Below are positions 58,691-64,000 of a DNA stretch of 64,000 nt, piece after piece; position 1 is the first letter of the stretch; the number at the start of each line of letters is the position of its first letter. Source of the stretch: Physcomitrium patens (taxonomy: Eukaryota; Streptophyta; Bryopsida; Funariales; Funariaceae); the NCBI RefSeq assembly GCF_000002425.4, contig NC_037270.1:2331680-2395679 (forward strand), in the 5' to 3' direction. A program made the position numbers and the translations under genes. The notes below the pieces were generated by a model, which saw only the letters and a list, made by a program, of their open reading frames with translations, ran no database searches and was not told the DNA's origin.

Positions 58691-60045
58691 TATCGTATTA
58701 TAACACGAGTATACAGTGAAAATAAAAAAAAAAGAAAAAGAAGGGGAATTTTATTAATATTCAGTTACCTCGAATATTGAGAGTATCGACCAACTCCAGC
58801 GCAAATACCGAGTGGTCAGGTTCAGTCACCCCGTTACAGTCAGCCAGGGCATACTGAAATGCTCCGTTCGATTCTAATAACGAGAGTTAGCAGGATGAGA
58901 AGGACCAATTCACACGACGGGTTTGAAGAGCCAATTGGATCCAATTTCGAGAATCCAATCCGGGTCCTCTTACCCAATATGAGACCTGTATTGGTGGGGC
59001 AACCCAATGCAGTCTAGTTACGGGAAAATCCAGGTCTTACTACGAGCCTCAGCCAGTCAGATGCGAAGACCAATTTGACCCAATTACGCGAGCATCCAAG
59101 TTACTACGGGCATCTTACCCAATATGGGACCTGAATTGGTCGTGCGATTCAATGTGGTCCCGATTACGGGGTTTCGATTCTGTTTCGGGCTGTCTTGTTC
59201 TCTGTGCCGTTTCAGGGAACGTTGTTTACGGTAAATGGATCTCTTAAAGGTAAAAACGGAGGAGAAGGCCTTGATGATGTGAGCCAATTTCGGATCTAAG
59301 CTCTGATGGTGGGAGCCAATTCCGGATCTAAGATGGAAGATTGAAGAAATTCAGAGGATAAGGTTAGGGGAGAATATAGTTTTAGGGAGGGAGGTTTTTT
59401 TTTTTTTTGGGGGAATCGGGGGGAGCTAGTTTTTAAGCTTTTGCAAGGTTACTAGTTCGGTTTTCATTGGAGGTTTTTGACGATCAAGGGGATTAGAGAA
59501 GAGGAGCTTCATGCTTTGGGTCGGAGAAGGAAAGACATAGAATTTGGATTTTTCTTCTTCGTAGAGTTTTGGGAAGACTGAGGCAATCGTTGCTGAAGTG
59601 AGTGTTGTAATGGTGAATCGGGATTTTTAATGAAGTGGGTTTGAGTACTCTTGATAGTTTTGTGAAATCGAGTTACGTCTGTGATTGAAGGATTAAAAGG
59701 GTGTTTATAGGATTGAGTATGCGGAGTGAATGAAATTTATTGGATTAATCTAACAAGACAGTCAGTGGATATAAGATCGTAAGTACAAAGCGGTATTGAA
59801 GATTAACAGTTTGGGTTGTTCGGGGTTCTCTGTAACGTCTAGAGACCTACCGGCTGGGGCAAAAAAAAAAAGACTTCGACAAGCAGTCGAAGAGCACCCG
59901 TATAGATTTACTGTACATTGTTGCAGTCGTTTATATTCCGGCACTCAAAAACTGATAGACTACTTGACTATCGGCGAATCTCCATACTACCTTCTACAGT
60001 CAGACGCCCGGCACATTCTCGAAAAGAAAAGTACGTAATACAACA
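58691..60045 (+). repeat. B2 5' LTR (1355 bp)
   Basis: Starts tatcgtattataacacgag and ends gtaatacaaca. It aligns with the B-full LTR throughout and includes an A/T-length-variable tract near 58725-58740 and a T tract near 59395-59410. Confidence 0.9.
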
Positions 60046-60117
60046 AAAAGTGGTGAACCCGACGTGAAAGCTTGAGGTGGAAGGTATTGGATTTCGGTTG
60101 ATTTTATCTTTATTTTT

Positions 60118-62490
60118 ATGGAAAACAAAAATAAAAATTTTGAAGGATTTTTGGGAGAAGTTTCTGGTGGGGAGTCTTCTAAAGGACAAGGTATGCACAT
60201 GGATCCGTCTATTGCTAGTTTGTTTCAAGCCTTTTCATTGTCAATGCAGCAACAGCAAAGCAATGATCGAAAGGAAGCTTTGGCAACCAAAGCATTGCAA
60301 GCAGTGGTCAATAAAATTGATCAATTTGATGGGAGGAATATTTCAAGGTATTTAAGATGTTATGTTCATGAAATGGAATTAAATCGGGTTTCTGAGAAGA
60401 AAATGGTTGCACTATTTGGACTTGCTACGATACCGGAAATAAGGGACCACATTACATTGATTACGGATCGTTGTGGGAATTCATGGGAGGATTTTTTACA
60501 TGCATTGAAAGACGAATATTTCTTGGAAGATGCTGACCACGTTACTAAGAAGCTGTTTCTGGAATGGATTGAACGGCCCAATAAGAATTTGCAAGCAACA
60601 GAGCTACTAAGGGAATTTGAGAGGCAGTACTCTCAATTATCGAAGGTAGAAAAATTGACATTGGAGCCGAACAAAGTTGATCTATTTCTTCAAGCTGCTG
60701 ATGGAGAATTGCAAGAGAAATTAGAACCCCTTCTTGAAGACAAAGAAAAAGATGAAGGATTGACAACGAAGTGGAAGAACGATGAAGATGCGATGGGGTT
60801 GCTTACAAAAAAAGAAAGGAGGAAGGATAGGAGTAATATTCCGAAAACAGTACAAGCACTCAAAGCTCCAGTACGTACAACACCACCAACAATGCCTACA
60901 GTTCAACCTTCGACATCCTTGTCAAAGAAAGCAGATATGGGTATGGAAGAAATTATACGAGGAATGCGAGATCTTCAAATCAAGTTGGCAAGACTTGAAG
61001 AGAATACTTCTATAAACAATTCGAAGAATGTTTCAAAACAAGGATATGTACAAAGATGCATTTGGTATGATGATGCTTCACACACTAGAAAAGATTGCAA
61101 TGAATTTAATAATATGATACGGTAGGGAATTATTTGCTGGAAAGATGGGAAGATAGCATTGAAAAATAGAGAGGATCTTCTTCAAACCAATTTTGGCAAG
61201 GGAGGAATGAGAGCATTGGTTCAAGATTACTTAAAAGAGCATGAAACAGTAGCACGAGAAAGTGCAAGTTATGGTGCTAGAGTAGATGATGAAATTGGTG
61301 GAAGTACGGAAACTAGTGAGTTTTGGGCTTCTGTCGTTTCTACAATGCAAGAAGGGAAATTACCTCAAGAAGCGTTATTGAGAACTGCAGCTACAATACG
61401 AGGTAGAACAGGTTGGGAGGATCCTGTTGAGTCTCTTTCAGTTCATGCATATATTGCTAAGAGCCAACCTGAAGCTTTGATGGAAGAAAAGAGACGAGGA
61501 AATTTTGATGATACTAGAGAAGGAAATTCTTTTAAGAGGCAAACTCGAGGAGACAAGGCTCGGGAGGCAGCTTCACAAGAAATGCCTGTAAACGATACCT
61601 CAGTATCATTGGGAGAAAAAACAACGGAGACAAAAGATAAGGGCAAATCAATTCCTTATAAGCTACTTTCAAACATTGAAGCAGCAATAAATTTGAAAGG
61701 GGTGTTGGAAGAACATATATTAAACACTAAGGTGGAATTCACATTGAAAGAAGTTTTGGAAATTGCAAAGAAGTAGTGTCATGATGTCATCATTGATAGC
61801 ATTAAGCAAAAGAGGCAATTAATGGGTGAGACTGGAATGAGTCATGCTATTGATGCAAGAATATATAAAGAGGAAGAAGAGGTTTATATTGGTTACAAGC
61901 AACCAACAAATGAAAAGAATGGATATAATCAGCGAGTACGTTTCGAAAATTCTAGTGACAAGGAAATCGAAACTTTGAGCCATTATACTCGAAAGCATTG
62001 GGCAAGGTCAACTACTGAGGTATTGGTGAAGGTAGGAGATATAGAAGAACCAATAGTTGCTTTGGTGGACCATGGTTCTGAAATAAATCTCATGTCTAAA
62101 GATCTTTATAAGAAGCAAAAATGGCCAATTGATATGAAACATGGATGGGCAATACGAGCAGCTAATAACACACGAGGCGAATTATATGGAGCTTGTCCAG
62201 ATGTCAAAATTTGGATTGGGAATGTTGCGACGGTGCAACATTTTTTCGTTCAAGTTACAACGTGTTATCCGTTGATTTTAGGACAACCTTATATCACGGC
62301 AACACGGATGGAAACAAAGGTACTTGACGATGGTTCTGCTTATGCAAGGGTACGGAGCAAAGATGGGAGGAAAGCTGTACAATTTCTAACAGTACCTCCT
62401 AACCATGAACGGAATCGAGATAGGTTGAGGGAGAAATCATTGCCAAAGATTGTTGAAGGATTTAAGGATTTTGGGGAGGTACCATTGTAA
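60118..62490 (+). mobile_element. B2 gag and protease
   Basis: Begins MENKNKNFEGFLGEVSG, with the family gag core (about 60300-60780), the Pro/Thr linker, the knuckle-like CIW..DASHTRKDC near 61060-61100, and the C-terminal gag block (about 61200-61780). The protease-like region follows (DHGSEINL, LILGQPYI). Gene order and motifs are as in B-full. Confidence 0.85.
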
Positions 62491-62579
62491 AGCGAGATTA
62501 TGGAGGTACAAAAGAGGAGGTACTCTTGTGAGATGAAGGTGCCTTTGATGCGAGTTTTATTGGTATATTAGAGAATGGA

Positions 62580-64000
62580 AATATTATGTATAAGAAAGTT
62601 GATGATTTTAAAAGAAAAGAAAGAAAAAGATTATATGATATTGAAGGACAGTTATGCAAGATAGGTACATTGCAAGATGATGAGAGGATTTTGGGTGTTT
62701 ATGAAGAAAATGGACTGGAAGATTCATTGGAATTGATTACATCTATTGGGTTAGGGGATAATGATAAGATTGTTGAGATTCATTCGAGAGAGGTTTATAC
62801 CATGCTTGAATCTTTTCAAGCACCAGAAGTCACAGTAGAGACGAGATATAAAACGGCAGATAAGAAGGTAAAGCCTGTTGCCGAACCATTACCAGAGGAT
62901 TCTAAAGAACAAATGGGAGAAGCATCAAAAGAAGCAAGTTTAAGAGATCCAATGAGTATTGGACATCTGTTTACTGAAGAGACTTTTGAAGAATTGAAGA
63001 TTGGTTCTGATGGTTCTTTATTGCCGGAGGAAATTACTTGCTTCAAAAAGATGTTGGCTAAACAAGGTAGATCGTTTGCCTTCGAATCTCATGAAATTGG
63101 GTGTGTGGATCCAAATATTATAACACCTATGGTTATCTTCACTGTACCGCATGTACCTTGGAATCTAAGACCGATTCCAGTACCGAGGGCACATTTACCT
63201 AAATTGATGGAACTATTGAAAGAAAAGATAAAGATGAAAATATTAGAACCTTCATTTGCGCCGTATTCTAGTCGATGGTTTACGGTACCTAAGAAGAATG
63301 GATCACTGCGGTTTATTCAAGATATGCAGCCGGTGAATGCTGTAACTGTCAGGAATGCAGGAATTGGACCTATTGTAGATGAATTTGCTGAGGCGTTTGC
63401 TGGAAGGGCGATCTATTCAATGGGTGATTTGTATTCAGGTTTTGATCAATTTCAACTTGCCGAAGGAAGTAGAGATATGACAACGATGAGGACACCGCTT
63501 GGGTTGGTTAGAATGTGCACTCTTCCTCAAGGCGCGACCAACTCAGTTGCGCATATGATGAATGGGATGAATAAGGTATTGAGAGATTTTATCCCGGAAA
63601 AGACTATGCCTTTTCTGGATGATGTTCCTTTAAAAGGGTGCAAAGAAGGAGACAAGGATGAAACTTTAGATACGAGGGGGTGTCGCAGATATGTTGTTGA
63701 TCAGATACAAGATTGTGAAAAGATTTTAACTCGGCTTGGAGAAGTTCATCTTACATTATCGGGTATGAAGTCCGTATTTGGAGTGTGAGAGGTTGTAATT
63801 GTTGGACATTTATGCGGATCTTACGGAAGAAAACCAGATCCGACTAAAGTTGATGCAATTGGAAGGATGAAAGAGGATTGTGGTTCTTTAACAAAGGTTC
63901 GCAGGTTTTTGGGTGCATGTGTATTTTATCGAATCTGGATCCCTCATTTTGCTCACATAGCGGATCCATTATATGAACTGTTACGCAAGGGTTACCGATT
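62580..64000 (+). mobile_element. B2 linker and reverse transcriptase
   Basis: YKKVDDFKRKERKRLYDIEG starts the linker. Reverse transcriptase motifs SSRWFTVPKKNGSLRFIQDM, DLYSGFDQFQLAEG and FLDDVPLKG follow, then the PYGRKPDPTKVDAI-like segment, here SYGRKPDPTKVDAIGRMKED. The window ends before RNase H. Confidence 0.85.

Larger units (their letters stand above)
58691..64000 (+). mobile_element. B2, family B element running off the window
   Basis: The 5' LTR is 58691-60045 (1355 bp), followed by a primer site and gag (from 60118). The protease (DHGSEINLMSKDLYK, about 62070-62115) and reverse transcriptase (about 63110-63900; FLDDVPLKG) follow, with the sequence continuing into the region before RNase H at the window edge. 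It is very similar to B-full in coding parts. It has a handful of breaks in the visible part. Its 3' end and target duplication lie outside the window; its left flank is acgg. Confidence 0.92.

Overview
The window looks like land-plant nuclear DNA, most likely a bryophyte or another non-seed plant. The only host gene recognised is the 3' end of a MAP70 gene, encoding a plant-specific microtubule-associated protein, in GC-rich DNA at 1-1207. The rest is AT-rich and made almost entirely of LTR retrotransposons. Two of the Ty3/gypsy families, chromoviruses here called A and C, resemble the Tcn1-like chromoviruses I know from fungi and mosses. Another (D) has the RNase H and primer-site style of plant non-chromoviruses. 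A fourth (B) has an unusual reverse transcriptase and an acidic tail with no chromodomain. The species cannot be named from the sequence.

Layout. 1-1207: MAP70 3' exons. 1208-1904: gene flank with a 21-bp tandem repeat. 1905-7380: two decayed Ty1/copia elements. 7381-53535: one large nest of elements. 53536-58690: a decayed minus-strand D element. 58691-64000: a family B element running off the window.

The nest can be read as layers from target-site duplications and matched LTR lengths. An A-type minus-strand LTR (7381-7599 and 53312-53535) was split by D1 (7600-53306, TSD actat). The D1 leader was split by A-host (8493-49841). A-host was split by B1 (minus strand, to 47018, left end lost). 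B1 gag was split by a solo LTR, E (15259-35912), and the B1 LTR was separately split by B-full (37887-46606, TSD ccgt). E was split by C (15855-35183, TSD ccaat/ccaac). The last LTR of C was split by F (minus strand, 21990-35175, TSD ccgt). The LTR of F was split by A2 (22331-28682, TSD tagac).

The most interesting signals are: (1) families A and C carry, two bases after the 5' LTR, a primer-binding sequence complementary to the predicted first 11-12 bases of their own transcript, with different sequences in the two families, which points to Tf1-type self-priming; (2) the C LTR carries a dense array of near-perfect heat-shock elements just upstream of its TATA box; (3) A and C share an unrecognised small ORF between the chromodomain and the 3' LTR; (4) family B insertions appear to use 4-bp CG-containing target sites. 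I saw no tRNA, rRNA or CRISPR. All identities and counts were made by eye.
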